64,000 bases of DNA from WHSW01 sp963729075 (GTDB lineage Bacteria > Actinomycetota > Thermoleophilia > Solirubrobacterales > 70-9), in the NCBI GenBank assembly GCA_963729075.1, contig CAVSMU010000010.1:310001-374000 (forward strand), in the 5' to 3' direction. Below, in pieces: positions 8,456-16,803 of the stretch; the first letter of the stretch is position 1, and each line of letters opens with the position of its first letter. Both the position numbers and the translations under genes were made by a program. Under the pieces are notes generated by a model. That model worked only from the letters and a program-made list of their open reading frames with translations. It was not told where the DNA came from and did no database searches.

Positions 8456-8593
8456 GCCCTCACCCTCGAACTGCTCGACCCGGCGGTCACCCCAGTGGTC
8501 GGTGATCAGGAACGGGGCCAGCGGGTGTCCGTCCTTCAGCAGCGATTCGGCCGTCTCGACGGCCTCAGCCAGAAGATCGCGCCTCATGGCCAT
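8210..8593 (-). CDS. hypothetical protein
   Basis: 127-residue soluble protein, MAMRRDLLAEAVETAESLLK onward. It has mixed alpha/beta composition with FLITDHWGDRRVEQFEGEG, CALVYTGAVADADEAIVIEC and a C-terminal EVFVQHYRARRGRLRGFKLV. No domain is recognised with certainty; the pattern looks like a small uncharacterised family rather than random frame, with consistent GC at third positions. It is convergent with the truncated SnoaL copy 4, whose tail lies antisense to it, so its own 3' end is preserved while the SnoaL gene was cut. Confidence 0.6.
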   Translation of the reverse strand: MAMRRDLLAEAVETAESLLKDGHPLAPFLITDHWGDRRVEQFEGEGLQGAKTRFRDFLRTAAGDESCALVYTGAVADADEAIVIECGQTGQREAEVFVQHYRARRGRLRGFKLVGEARPVGMTESVA

Positions 8594-8812
8594 CGACCCT
8601 AGCTCCGGCCCTGTGCCATGGATATGGGGTCAAGGCTGTATTTCGACTACCCGTCGGTGACTGCGGCCGCGCCTGCCCGCGCGGCTCGTCTGTGCCGTAG
8701 CGGCACGGCGAGCCAGGCCGAGCGACTAGCGGCGAGCGAGCACTTGGCCCGGATGCGGCCTCGACCCCATGGGCAGGGCGGACGCGGCGCGCCAAGCTAG
8801 CGAGGATCATTG

Positions 8813-9802
8813 ATGGGCTTGACCGAACTCGGCCGACGCCTCAGAAACCTACCCCTGTTCTGGCAGATCTTTGTGCCCAACGTGCTCGTGCTCGCCGTCG
8901 CCGCGGGCGTCCTTGCCCTCTCGCCGGCTTCGATTTCCAGCCGCCCCTCCTCAGGCCAAGCACTCGGGCTCTTCATTGCCCTGGTCGTCATCGTCCTCAT
9001 CAACCTGATCCTGATCCGTCGTGCGGTCGCGCCGGTCGAACGCCTGACCCAGGTCATGGCACGAGTCGATCCGCTCGAACCCGGGGAGCGGGCGCCGACC
9101 GACGGCGGCAGTGCAGAGACCCGTCAGCTCGCAGAAGTCTTTAACGCCATGCTCCAGCGACTCGAGACCGAGCGTCGCGACAGCGGCGCGCGCATGCTCT
9201 CCGCCCAGGAGCGCGAGCGGGTCCGGCTGGCGCGCGAGCTACACGACGAGATCGGTCAGAGCGTCACCGGGTTGATGTTGGAGATCGATCGGGTCGCCAA
9301 GGTGGCGCCATCGGGCATCGACACCGAACTGCGCGAGACGCAGGAGGCGGCGCGGGGAATCGGCGACGAGCTGCGCGAGATCGTCCGCAGACTGCGCCCG
9401 GAGACGCTGGACGATCTCGGGCTCCACAGCGCCCTGGTGGCCCTGACCGAGCGCTTCGCCGAGCAGACTGGCATCGCGGTCGAGCGTCGGCTCGGGAAGG
9501 ACTTGCCGGAGCTCAGCCCGGATGCGGAGCTCGTCCTTTATCGAGTGGCCCAAGAGAGCCTGACCAACGTCGCGCGTCACGCCTCGGCCTCCAGGGTGGT
9601 GCTCGAGCTCGCCGACCGGAACGCCGCGGTGGAGCTTCGGGTAGCCGACGACGGTGTAGGTCTCAACAGCTCGGCGCCCGGAAGCGGGATCCAGGGGATG
9701 CGCGAGCGAGCGATGCTGATCGGGGCCAAGCTGACCATCGTTCCCGGTGCCCGTCGCGGCGTTGAGGTGGCGCTCTCGGTCCCGTCGGAGCGTCGCCGAT
9801 GA
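8813..9802 (+). CDS. sensor histidine kinase (HisKA_3 type)
   Basis: About 329 residues, NarX/DesK-like membrane kinase that pairs with the regulator overlapping it by 4 nt. Two N-terminal membrane segments (about 14-40 and 50-70) enclose a short external loop. A HAMP-like linker RRAVAPVERLTQVMARVDPL follows, then the dimerisation helix with the phosphoacceptor in RLARELHDEIGQSVTGLMLE (about residue 143), and the GHKL ATPase with N box AQESLTNVARHA and G motifs VADDGVG and GIQGMRERA. Start taken at the ATG at 8813; a TTG directly precedes it. The signal sensed is unknown. Confidence 0.9.
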   Translation: MGLTELGRRLRNLPLFWQIFVPNVLVLAVAAGVLALSPASISSRPSSGQALGLFIALVVIVLINLILIRRAVAPVERLTQVMARVDPLEPGERAPTDGGSAETRQLAEVFNAMLQRLETERRDSGARMLSAQERERVRLARELHDEIGQSVTGLMLEIDRVAKVAPSGIDTELRETQEAARGIGDELREIVRRLRPETLDDLGLHSALVALTERFAEQTGIAVERRLGKDLPELSPDAELVLYRVAQESLTNVARHASASRVVLELADRNAAVELRVADDGVGLNSSAPGSGIQGMRERAMLIGAKLTIVPGARRGVEVALSVPSERRR

Positions 9803-10458
9803 CCGTTCCGCTGAAGACTCGCGTCCTGCTCGCCGACGACCACAAAGTGGTCCGCCGCGGCCTCCGGCACGTGCTCGACGCACAGCCAGACCTCGAGGTC
9901 GTCTCCGAGGTCGGCGACGGCCGCGAGGCCGTCCGCCAAGCGCTGGACGACACTTTCGACCTCGCCATCCTCGACATCACGATGCCACGGATGACCGGAC
10001 TGCAGGCGGCGCGCGAGCTCAGCAAGCGGCTACCGGAGCTCAAGGTGCTGATCCTCTCGATGCACGACAACGAGCAGTACTTCTTCGAAGCCCTGCGGGT
10101 CGGCGCCTCGGGCTACGTACTCAAGTCGGCCGCCGACCGCGACCTGGTCGAGGCCTGTCGAGCAACGATGCGCGGCGAGCCGTTCATCTATCCGCCCGCG
10201 GTCCGGACGATCGTGCGCGATTATCTCGAGCGACTGGCGGAGGGCGAGCTCGAGGACACGGATCCCCTGACGCCCAGGGAGAGCGAGGTGGTCAAGTTGA
10301 TCGCCGAGGGCCAGACCAATCGCGAGATCGCGGCCGAGCTCGTGATCAGCGAGAAGACCGTCGAGCGTCACCGAGCCAACATTCTTGGCAAGCTCGGCAT
10401 GCGCGACCGCGTCGAGCTGACGCGCTACGCGATCCGGCGGGGCCTGGTCGAAGCCTGA
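9799..10458 (+). CDS. NarL/FixJ-family response regulator
   Basis: 219 residues: receiver domain (about 8-125) with acidic pair in VLLADDHKVVRRGL, phosphoacceptor Asp in DLAILDITMPRMTG (about residue 58), and Lys in YVLKSAADR; then a LuxR-type helix-turn-helix (LTPRESEVVKLIAEGQTNRE and ELVISEKTVERHRANILGKL). The start overlaps the kinase stop (ATGA), indicating translational coupling. It is the cognate DNA-binding partner of the kinase. Target genes are not evident nearby. Confidence 0.93.
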   Translation: MTVPLKTRVLLADDHKVVRRGLRHVLDAQPDLEVVSEVGDGREAVRQALDDTFDLAILDITMPRMTGLQAARELSKRLPELKVLILSMHDNEQYFFEALRVGASGYVLKSAADRDLVEACRATMRGEPFIYPPAVRTIVRDYLERLAEGELEDTDPLTPRESEVVKLIAEGQTNREIAAELVISEKTVERHRANILGKLGMRDRVELTRYAIRRGLVEA

Positions 10459-10842
10459 GCCGTCCAAGCGGCCGGAACTGCGCTAGGGCGCCGACCCGGG
10501 CACGAATGCGGTCTCGCCGCCCCTCGATCGCTACCAGCGGTCCAATACCGACGCCGATCCACTGTCACCGCCATACCGCAGCACGACGGCTGCGCGCGCA
10601 CGCGCCAGGTTGGGCGAGGCGCCGGTCAACTCCGCCAGGGCGTCCATGAGGTCAGCGGGAGCTCGAGCCCGACCGTGGGATGCCGTGCGAGCCACAGCCC
10701 AAGCCACCTAACCATCGCCGGCTCGCAGCGCGCATCGTGCTCGCCGGCCATGAGCAGGACCAGGGCCGTCCGAGCGCCACAGCTCCCCGTAGCGGCGGCG
10801 AACAGCGGGGAGCGGGAATCGGAGCGCTCACGGCTGCCCGAC
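10459..10842. other. intergenic stretch, nothing supported
   Basis: 384 bp between the response regulator and the ribbon-helix-helix gene. Short (-) strand frames run downstream of the latter (for example one containing LVLLMAGEHDARCEPAMVRW), where a toxin partner might be expected, but none has a start signal or family motif I can defend. Confidence 0.4.
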
Positions 10843-10986
10843 TCAGTGGGCGACCGCGTTGCGAATCACCGACGAGGCCGACCGCCGTTCTGCCGCGGCC
10901 TGTCGCTTGATCTCGTCGGCGAGCGTGCGCGGCACCCAGCTCGCGACGATCGTCCGCTCCTCGCCTGGCTTCGATTCCGTTGTCAC
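10843..10986 (-). CDS. small ribbon-helix-helix (CopG/Arc-like) DNA-binding protein
   Basis: 47 residues from GTG at 10986. A strong AAAGGAGGT Shine-Dalgarno lies about 10 nt upstream and decides this start over a longer frame. The sequence has the RHH pattern: strand TIVASWVPRTL, helix A LADEIKRQAAAERR, then SASSVIRNAVAH for helix B. Proteins of this kind are dimeric regulators, often antitoxins. No toxin gene is recognisable downstream (10459-10842), so it may be an orphan or a stand-alone regulator. Confidence 0.6.
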   Translation of the reverse strand: MTTESKPGEERTIVASWVPRTLADEIKRQAAAERRSASSVIRNAVAH

Positions 10987-11175
10987 CGAGGGGCACCTCC
11001 TTTGAGGTTCTGCTCCGTCCCTCGGTGGCTGCCTTCGCGCGAGCGCGCTACGCAAAGGGGGAACTTCTTTCAGGAATTATGGGCGCGGGGAGAAACGGAT
11101 TGTTACCCGATTGCTACCCGTCGAGCGAGAGCCCGATACAACGAAACCCAGGCGTTAGCAGGGGCTTCGTGAAGA

Positions 11176-11246
11176 AGGCGCCTGCCGGAATCGAACCGGC
11201 GTAAACGGCTTTGCAGGCCGCTGCGTAACCACTCCGCCAAGGCGCC
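11176..11246 (-). tRNA. tRNA-Cys (GCA)
   Basis: 71-nt cloverleaf on the (-) strand. The acceptor GGCGCCT pairs with AGGCGCC at 11177-11183, with U73 as discriminator (typical of Cys). The anticodon loop is CTGCAAA with GCA, and the T arm is CCGGTTCGATTCCGG. It lacks an encoded CCA. Confidence 0.93.
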
Positions 11247-11292
11247 GCGGCGGCAAGCGTAGCGGGGCGATGCGGGGCGTTAGGGTGCGTCG

Positions 11293-12105
11293 ATGCCGAG
11301 CGTCGAGTTGCGCCGCGAAGGCGACCTCGCGTACCGCGAGCGCGTGCCCGAGGGCCCGGAAGCCGGGCCGCCGGTCGTCCTGCTGCACGGCTATCCGGAA
11401 AGCTCGCGGATGTGGGTGTCCCTGATGGAGGCGCTCGCGGCCGCCGGGCGGCGCTCGATCGCTCCCGACCTCTACGGGCTCGGCGACTCGGCCGACGACC
11501 GCCCGGCGACGTTCGAACGCAACCTCGAGGCGTTCACCGACCTGCACCGCGGGCTCGGGCTCGGCCGTGTGGTGCTCGTCGTCCACGACTGGGGCGGGTT
11601 CGTCGGGCTCGCGTGGGCGTGCGATCACCCGGACGAGGTCGCGGCGCTGGTGATCAGCGACACCGGCTTCTTCAGCGACGGTCGCTGGCACGGAGCCGCC
11701 CAGGCGATCCGCGGCGAGCACGGTGAGGCGATCGTGGCCGCCATCGACCGCGAGGGGTTCGCGAACCTCCTGCGCTCGATGGCGGGCGACGCCTTCGACG
11801 AGGATGACATCGAGGCCTACTGGCGGCCGTTCGAGGAGGGCCGCGGGCGGCAGGCGACGCTCGACTTCTACCGCTCGATGGACTTCTCCAAGCTCGAGCC
11901 CTACCAGGGCAAGCTCGGGGAGCTCGGCGTGCCGACCCTGCTGCTCTGGGGGGCCGAGGACGAGTTCGCCCCGCTCGGCGGCGCCCGGCGCTTCGAGCGC
12001 GAGATCCCGGGCGCGAAGCTGGTCGTGCTCGAGGGCGCCGGCCACTTCGTCTTCGACCAGCAGCCGGAGCGCTGCGCCGACGAGGTGGTCGCCTTCCTGT
12101 CGTAG
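11293..12105 (+). CDS. alpha/beta hydrolase, haloalkane dehalogenase-like
   Basis: 270-residue alpha/beta hydrolase. Oxyanion-region motif LLHGYPESSRMW (about residues 31-42), nucleophile elbow VVHDWGGFVGLAW with Asp as nucleophile (about residue 98), cap domain, acid in LWGAEDEFAPL, and catalytic His in GAGHFVFDQ near the C-terminus. An Asp nucleophile in a HDWGG elbow is the haloalkane dehalogenase/epoxide hydrolase pattern, so C-halide or epoxide hydrolysis is plausible. TAGGGT ends 6 nt before the ATG, suggesting leaderless expression. Convergent with the ArsR operon. Confidence 0.88.
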   Translation: MPSVELRREGDLAYRERVPEGPEAGPPVVLLHGYPESSRMWVSLMEALAAAGRRSIAPDLYGLGDSADDRPATFERNLEAFTDLHRGLGLGRVVLVVHDWGGFVGLAWACDHPDEVAALVISDTGFFSDGRWHGAAQAIRGEHGEAIVAAIDREGFANLLRSMAGDAFDEDDIEAYWRPFEEGRGRQATLDFYRSMDFSKLEPYQGKLGELGVPTLLLWGAEDEFAPLGGARRFEREIPGAKLVVLEGAGHFVFDQQPERCADEVVAFLS

Positions 12106-12169
12106 CCGGCGCGGACGCAGGCACCCGAGGCGCCGCCGGGCTGCGGCGACGCCTCGGGTCGGCCGGGGC

Positions 12170-12667
12170 TCAGCCGGCCCACTCCGCCGCGCCGGAATAG
12201 CGCAGCGAGCCTGGCGTGTCCAGCGTCTCCCCCGTCTCGAGCAGCGTCTTCAGGCCGGAGAGGATCATCATCCAGCCGCCCCAGAGCTCGGGGTTGGCGC
12301 CGTCGGGGAGCTGGTCATGCGTGACGGTCAGCTGGCAGGAGTCACCGACCGGCTCGATCTCCCAGGTGACCCGCGAGGTGGGCGCGGCGCGCACCTCGTC
12401 GCTCCAGAGCGCATTGAAGCTCTGGACCAGCCGGTGCGGCGCATCGACCTCCAGGTTCTCCCCTGCGGCGATGTCGATCACCCCGGGGACCGAGGACTCG
12501 TAGCCGGAGCCGGGCTTCCAGTCCGAGTTCGTCTGGACTCCGAAGCTGTACTTCGCCCGCATCTCGGGGTCGGTGATCGCCTCCCAGAGCCGCTCGGGCG
12601 TGGTCTTGATGTAGATCTCGAACACCGTCAACGTCCCCCTCCCGTCGACGACTGCGTGCTTATCCAT
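12170..12667 (-). CDS. SRPBCC/AHSA1-family protein
   Basis: 165 residues, START-like helix-grip fold (activator of Hsp90 ATPase homologue 1-like). Visible: VFEIYIKTTPERLWEAITDP at about residues 15-34 (the N-terminal strand and helix that define the family), a central VTWEIEPVGDSCQLTVTHDQ strand pair, and the C-terminal helix WGGWMMILSGLKTLLETGE. It overlaps the ArsR gene upstream by 8 nt, the standard ArsR-SRPBCC arrangement in actinobacteria in which the regulator controls both. The ligand is unknown. Confidence 0.9.
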   Translation of the reverse strand: MDKHAVVDGRGTLTVFEIYIKTTPERLWEAITDPEMRAKYSFGVQTNSDWKPGSGYESSVPGVIDIAAGENLEVDAPHRLVQSFNALWSDEVRAAPTSRVTWEIEPVGDSCQLTVTHDQLPDGANPELWGGWMMILSGLKTLLETGETLDTPGSLRYSGAAEWAG

Positions 12668-12977
12668 GCGCTTCCTCCTCGAGTGTCTGCTTGAGCCCGC
12701 TGAGCGTCGCCGCCAGCGGCTCGGCGTACTTGCTCACCCAGCGGTCGTGGATGAGCCGGATCGGGACCGGGTTGAGGAAATGGAGCTTCTCGCGACCCCG
12801 TCGCCGGGTGGTCACGAGTCCCGCTTCCTCCAGCACCCGCAGATGCTTCATGACGCCGAAGCGCGTCATCGGCAGGCGCTCCCCGAGCGCGCTCAGGCTT
12901 TGCCCGTCCTGCGCGAACAGCTCGTCGAGCAGGCTGCGTCGCGTCGGGTCGGCGAGCGCTTTGAAGACCGCGTCCAT
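12660..12977 (-). CDS. ArsR-family transcriptional regulator
   Basis: 105-residue winged helix from the ATG at 12977: MDAVFKALADPTRRSLLDEL start, recognition helix region LPMTRFGVMKHLRVLEEAGL (about residues 37-56), wing VTTRRRGREKLHFLNPVPI and dimer helix. No cysteine metal site is present, so this is a non-metal ArsR. The start is chosen because a near-consensus promoter ends 7 nt upstream, giving a leaderless message. It overlaps the SRPBCC gene and probably represses the operon through the palindrome at 12992-13007. Confidence 0.92.
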   Translation of the reverse strand: MDAVFKALADPTRRSLLDELFAQDGQSLSALGERLPMTRFGVMKHLRVLEEAGLVTTRRRGREKLHFLNPVPIRLIHDRWVSKYAEPLAATLSGLKQTLEEEAHG

Positions 12978-12984
12978 GCCCGGG

Positions 12985-13014
12985 AGTATAGGTGACCAAA
13001 TGGTCACATGTCAA
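12985..13014 (-). promoter_or_regulatory. ArsR operon promoter with embedded operator
   Basis: On the (-) strand TTGACA (13009-13014) and TATACT (12985-12990) are separated by 18 nt, and the spacer is almost entirely the perfect palindrome GTGACCA-TT-TGGTCAC (12992-13007). -10 to ATG is 7 nt, so the transcript should be leaderless. An ArsR dimer bound here would occlude RNA polymerase. Confidence 0.8.
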
Positions 13015-13019
13015 CCGAC

Positions 13020-13853
13020 CTAGGGAGGCTTGCGGCCGGCGGCGAGCTTCACCGACACCGGAAGCTCGATCGCGTCGCGGCGCCGATAGCCGTCGATCAG
13101 CCGATCGAACTGCTCCCGGATCCGCCGCTGGGTCTCCTGCGGCTGTCGGAGGATCAGCGCCGAGGTACGGACCGTCCCGTCGAGCATGCCCTCCCAGACC
13201 TCGTCGGCGCTCCCGGCGCGATGGGTGAACGCGATCGTCCTCACGGTGCGGTCCTCGAGGCCCTGCTCGCGAAGCAGGGCGTCGAACTCCGCGTCGACGG
13301 AGAAGCGGAAGAAGTCCGGACCGGTCGGGATCTCCTCGGGCGGGCTCGCCCCGGCCTCCGCTACCGCGTCGAGGACGAGGCCGAGAAAGCCGGCGTGCTC
13401 GGGGAGGTCCCACGCTGTGAGCGCAAGCCTGGCGTTCGGCCGCAGCACGCGGACGAACTCGCGAACCGCCTCCTCCGGGCGGCCGAGGTGAAGGATCAGG
13501 AAGTTGCCGACGACGGCGTCGAAAGAGGCGTCGTCGAAGGGCAGCCGATGCACGTCCGCTCGGCGAAACTCGAGCCCCGGATGAAGCCCGCCCGCGAGCG
13601 AGACCATCGCGGCGGCACCGTCGACGCCGACCACCGATGCCCCCCGGTCGGCGGCATGCGCCGCCGCATAGCCGGGGCCGCTGGCGAGGTCGAGCGTCCG
13701 GGTGCCCGCCTGCACTCCGGCGGCGTCGAGCAGCGGGTCGACCAGCCGGCTGGTGATCCGGCCGAGGAAGCGGTCATAGCCGTGAGCCTTCTCCTCCCAG
13801 CCGGCCGCCTCGAAGGCGTTGAAGGCATCGGGGTCGATCTCGGGCTTCCCCAC
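13020..13853 (-). CDS. class I SAM-dependent methyltransferase
   Basis: 277-residue methyltransferase of the UbiE/Methyltransf_11 type. Motif I is TLDLASGPGYAAAHA (about residues 53-67; the last Gly-x-Gly position is GPGY), motif II SVVGVDGAAAMV, then FRRADVHRLPFDDASFDAVV. The C-terminal 120 residues form a variable cap. GTG start at 13853, next to a divergent gene at 13910. It ends just upstream of the ArsR promoter, so it is not part of that operon. Substrate unknown; its layout resembles the methyltransferase at 2322. Confidence 0.85.
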   Translation of the reverse strand: MGKPEIDPDAFNAFEAAGWEEKAHGYDRFLGRITSRLVDPLLDAAGVQAGTRTLDLASGPGYAAAHAADRGASVVGVDGAAAMVSLAGGLHPGLEFRRADVHRLPFDDASFDAVVGNFLILHLGRPEEAVREFVRVLRPNARLALTAWDLPEHAGFLGLVLDAVAEAGASPPEEIPTGPDFFRFSVDAEFDALLREQGLEDRTVRTIAFTHRAGSADEVWEGMLDGTVRTSALILRQPQETQRRIREQFDRLIDGYRRRDAIELPVSVKLAAGRKPP

Positions 13854-13909
13854 ACGATCACGGTACGCCCCCTGACACGCGCGGGTCGGGCCCTGATAGC
13901 TTCGAATCG

Positions 13910-14710
13910 ATGCCGCAGACCGGTCCGGCGGGGATCCCCTCCAGCGAGATCAGCCAGGCCTTTCCCGACCGGGTCGAAGTCCGCGGGCGGGACCTGACCG
14001 GCGAGCTGATGGGCAGGCTCACGTTCACCGAGTACTTCCACCTGCTGCTCACCGGTCGCGAGCCGACCGAGGAGGAGCGCTACTTCCTCGATCTGCTCCT
14101 GGTCGCGATCGCGGAGCACGGGATGATGCCCACCAACGTCGCCGCGCGCATGACTCTCGCGGCCGATCCCGGCTCGCTGCAGGGCGCCGTGGCCGCGGGG
14201 ATCCTCGGTTGCGGACCGGTGATCCTCGGCACCTCCGAGGCATGCGCCCAGCTCCTGGAGGCCGCCCAGACGAAGGTCGACGCCGGCGCCGAGCCCGCGG
14301 CGGCCGCCGCCGAGATGACAGCGGAGGTCAAGGCCGAGGGCGGCAAGCTCCCGGGCTTCGGGCACCCGGTCCACAAGCCGCTCGACCCCCGCGCCGAGCG
14401 GATCCTGGAGCTCGCCGACGCCCGCGGCGTAAGCGGACCGCACGTCCTGCTCGCGCGATGCTTTCGAGACGCCGTCGCCGAGGCGTGGGGCAGGCCGCTG
14501 ACCCTGAACGTCTCGATGCCGATCGCCGCCGTGATGCTCGACCTCGACTTCTCGCCCGACGCCGTCAAGGCGGTCCCGATCCTCGCCCGCACAGCCGGCC
14601 TGCTCGCCCACCTCGCCGAGGAGCGTGAGCGCCCGCTCGGCCTCCTGATGGCAGCGAGCGCCGAGGAGGCGATCGAGTACCGGGGCGCTCGCGAAGACCC
14701 TCCCCGGTGA
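13910..14710 (+). CDS. citrate synthase-like lyase (citryl-CoA lyase type)
   Basis: 266 residues, about two thirds of a normal citrate synthase, matching the short citrate synthase-like/citryl-CoA lyase family. Visible: GELMGRLTFTEYFHLLLTGR (about residues 31-50), the small-domain helices, and the active-site segment KLPGFGHPVHKPLDPRAERI (His in GHPVHK), with Asp in the C-terminal LDLDFSPDAVK region. The likely reaction is cleavage or formation of a citryl-CoA-type thioester. It overlaps the CoA ligase (TGATG), so the two probably supply each other with acyl-CoA. A TAGCTT box ends 7 nt before the ATG. Confidence 0.8.
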   Translation: MPQTGPAGIPSSEISQAFPDRVEVRGRDLTGELMGRLTFTEYFHLLLTGREPTEEERYFLDLLLVAIAEHGMMPTNVAARMTLAADPGSLQGAVAAGILGCGPVILGTSEACAQLLEAAQTKVDAGAEPAAAAAEMTAEVKAEGGKLPGFGHPVHKPLDPRAERILELADARGVSGPHVLLARCFRDAVAEAWGRPLTLNVSMPIAAVMLDLDFSPDAVKAVPILARTAGLLAHLAEERERPLGLLMAASAEEAIEYRGAREDPPR

Positions 14711-16032
14711 TGCTCGCACCGGAGGTCGAGACCCGGCCCTGGGCAGAGCAACTCGCGATCGACGACGCCGCCTTCCGGGAGCAGCTTGCATACCTCTTCA
14801 GCCGCTCGGGCTTCTACCGCGAGAAGCTGACGACCGCGGGCTTCACCTCCGCGGACGCCGCCGGCGGGCTCGCCGAGATCGCCGCGCTGCCGCTGACCGA
14901 GAAGCAGGAGATCAGGGCGAGCTGCACGCCCGACAACCCCATCGGCGCGCACCTCTGCGTCTCACGCTCGGAGATCGTTCGGATCTACTCGACGAGCGGG
15001 ACCACCGGCACGCCCAGCTACATCCCGCTGACGGCGGGTGACCTCGACAACTGGGTGACCGGGTCGGCGCGCAGCTACGCCGCCTCGGGTGTCGCCGCCG
15101 GCCAGCGCATCGTCTCCACCTACGGCGCCGGGCCGTTCGCGGCGGGCGCGGCGCTCGACGCGTTCGAACGCATCGGCCTCTCCCACATCCCGCTCGGCAG
15201 CGGGAACACCGAGCGGCTCGTGCGCGCGATCGAGCTGCTCGAGCCCGAGGCCGCGGCGCTCACCCCCTCCTACGCCGCCCACCTGGTCGAGTGGACCGGC
15301 GAGCGCGGCTTCGACCTCTCCGCCTCGAGCGTCGAGCGTCTGCTCGTCGCCGGGGAGCCCGGCGGCGGCGAGCCGGCCTTTCGTGCGCGGCTCGAGGCGG
15401 GCTGGAGCGCGCAGGTCACCGAGGCGATGGGCATCGGCGACATCGGCGTCTCGCTCTGGGGCGAGTGCGAGCAGCGCAACGGAATGCACCTGGGCGCGCG
15501 CGGCTTCGTCCACGCCGAGCTGATCGACCCCGACTCGCGCGCGGCGCTCGAACTCGAGGACGGCGCCACCGGCGAGCTCGTACTCACCCACCTCCGCCAT
15601 CGCGCGGCCCCGCTGCTTCGGTTTCGCACTCGCGATCACGTCCGGGTGCAGACGAGCCCGTGCGCGTGCGGGCGCACGGGTCCGCGCGTGACGTGCATCG
15701 GGAGGACGGACGACATGCTCGTCGTCCGCGGGGTCAACGTCTTCCCGTCGGCCGTCCGCGAGGTCGTGGGCGCGTTCGCGCCGGCGGTCAGCGGACAGGT
15801 CGTGGTCAGACCCCGGGCGCCGGGACCCAAGCAGGACCCGCCGCTGCCGGTCTGCGTCGAGCTCGCCCGGGGCACGAGCGCGGACGCCGCCCTCGCCACT
15901 GCGATCCGCGAGAGACTGCGTGAGGCGCTGGTGGTCCAGACTCAGGTCGAGCTGGTGCCCTGGAGGACACTGCAGCGCAGCGATTACAAGTCGAAGCTGG
16001 TCGAGCCGCCGACAGATGTCGGGGGCCCGTGA
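14710..16032 (+). CDS. phenylacetate-CoA ligase-like AMP-dependent acyl-CoA ligase
   Basis: 440 residues, PaaK-like adenylate-forming ligase. The phosphate-binding loop is IYSTSGTTGTPSYIPLT (about residues 95-111); GELVLTHLRHRAAPLLRFRT, then GRTDDMLVVRGVNVFPSAVR is the hinge and C-terminal domain; the catalytic Lys is likely in RSDYKSKLVE near the C-terminus. A CACGRTGPR Cys pair resembles the PaaK zinc-like site. The start overlaps the upstream stop (TGATG). With the citryl-CoA lyase-like protein and a GST downstream it forms a small-acid activation and cleavage operon whose substrate is unknown. Confidence 0.87.
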   Translation: MLAPEVETRPWAEQLAIDDAAFREQLAYLFSRSGFYREKLTTAGFTSADAAGGLAEIAALPLTEKQEIRASCTPDNPIGAHLCVSRSEIVRIYSTSGTTGTPSYIPLTAGDLDNWVTGSARSYAASGVAAGQRIVSTYGAGPFAAGAALDAFERIGLSHIPLGSGNTERLVRAIELLEPEAAALTPSYAAHLVEWTGERGFDLSASSVERLLVAGEPGGGEPAFRARLEAGWSAQVTEAMGIGDIGVSLWGECEQRNGMHLGARGFVHAELIDPDSRAALELEDGATGELVLTHLRHRAAPLLRFRTRDHVRVQTSPCACGRTGPRVTCIGRTDDMLVVRGVNVFPSAVREVVGAFAPAVSGQVVVRPRAPGPKQDPPLPVCVELARGTSADAALATAIRERLREALVVQTQVELVPWRTLQRSDYKSKLVEPPTDVGGP

Positions 16033-16045
16033 GAAAGGAGCAGGA

Positions 16046-16741
16046 ATGGCGGACCACACGCTGAGCGTCCTGACGCCGAGCGTCAACAACCTGACGGTGC
16101 GGATCTTCGTGCGAGCCGCGGGGCTGGACTACGAGGAGGTGGACGTGTGGGGGAAGAAGGACGAGCCCGAGTTCCTGGCCAAGTGCCCCGCCGCGCTGAC
16201 GCCGCTGCTCGAAGCAGACGGCCTGCCGCGTGGCTCGCTGTGGGAGAGCTGCGCGATCATGCAGTACCTCTGCAACAAGCACGGCCTCGACCGCTTCTAT
16301 CCGACCGATCCGGGCGAGCGGGCGATGATCGACAGCGCGATGTTCTACTTGATCGGCACCGTCTATCCGCTGGTCGCCCGCGCCACCTACCCCACCCTCG
16401 GCTTCCCGCAGTACGCGGGCGAGGTCGGGACGTCCGCGGCCGACGACGCGATGAAGGCCCAGGCCCAGGACGACGCCGCGGCCGCCCTCGCCGCGCCGCT
16501 CGAGGCATACCGCGCGTTCTTCCTGGAGGGAAAGCAGTTCATCGGCGGCGACGAGCCCTCGATCGCCGACATCCGCCTGGCGGCGACGTTCGAGTTCCTA
16601 CGCGCGATCGACTACGAGTTCCCCGCGTGGGCCGAGGAGTACATGGCGGCCATGGAGCGGGCGCTCGGCGACGCCTATTCGGAGCCGGCGGCGGATGTGC
16701 GGGGGTTCGTGGCCTCAGCCAAGGCGCCGGACGCCGGCTGA
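16046..16741 (+). CDS. glutathione S-transferase-like protein
   Basis: 231 residues. N-terminal thioredoxin-like domain with SVNNLTVRIFVRAAGLDYEE (about residues 12-31), cis-Pro region AALTPLLEADGLPRGSLWES and the SNAIL-like ESCAIMQYL; then an all-helical C-terminal domain (about 95-225) with FIGGDEPSIADIRLAATFEF, the typical N-capping Asp motif. The ATG at 16046 has GAAAGGAG upstream, and the gene follows the CoA ligase by 13 bp, so it likely belongs to that operon. Thermoleophilia are not known glutathione producers, so another thiol or a non-catalytic role is possible. Confidence 0.82.
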   Translation: MADHTLSVLTPSVNNLTVRIFVRAAGLDYEEVDVWGKKDEPEFLAKCPAALTPLLEADGLPRGSLWESCAIMQYLCNKHGLDRFYPTDPGERAMIDSAMFYLIGTVYPLVARATYPTLGFPQYAGEVGTSAADDAMKAQAQDDAAAALAAPLEAYRAFFLEGKQFIGGDEPSIADIRLAATFEFLRAIDYEFPAWAEEYMAAMERALGDAYSEPAADVRGFVASAKAPDAG

Positions 16742-16765
16742 CCCACGGGCCGCGATCGCAATCTC

Positions 16766-16795
16766 TTGCGCACGCGAGCCGATTTGGTGGATACT
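16766..16795 (+). promoter_or_regulatory. uspA-like gene promoter
   Basis: TTGCGC (16766-16771) and GATACT (16790-16795) are 18 nt apart, and the -10 ends 8 nt before the ATG at 16804, again a short-leader or leaderless arrangement. The -10 hexamer equals that of the SnoaL array head element. Confidence 0.5.
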
Positions 16796-16803
16796 GCGCG
16801 CGG

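Noticed and set aside
8594..8812. Promoter or gene between the hypothetical gene and the histidine kinase
   Set aside because: The 219 bp contain no convincing -10/-35 pair, hairpin or ORF with a ribosome binding site.
10459..10842. Toxin gene downstream of the ribbon-helix-helix protein
   Set aside because: No frame has a start signal or motif of PIN, RelE or other known toxin families.
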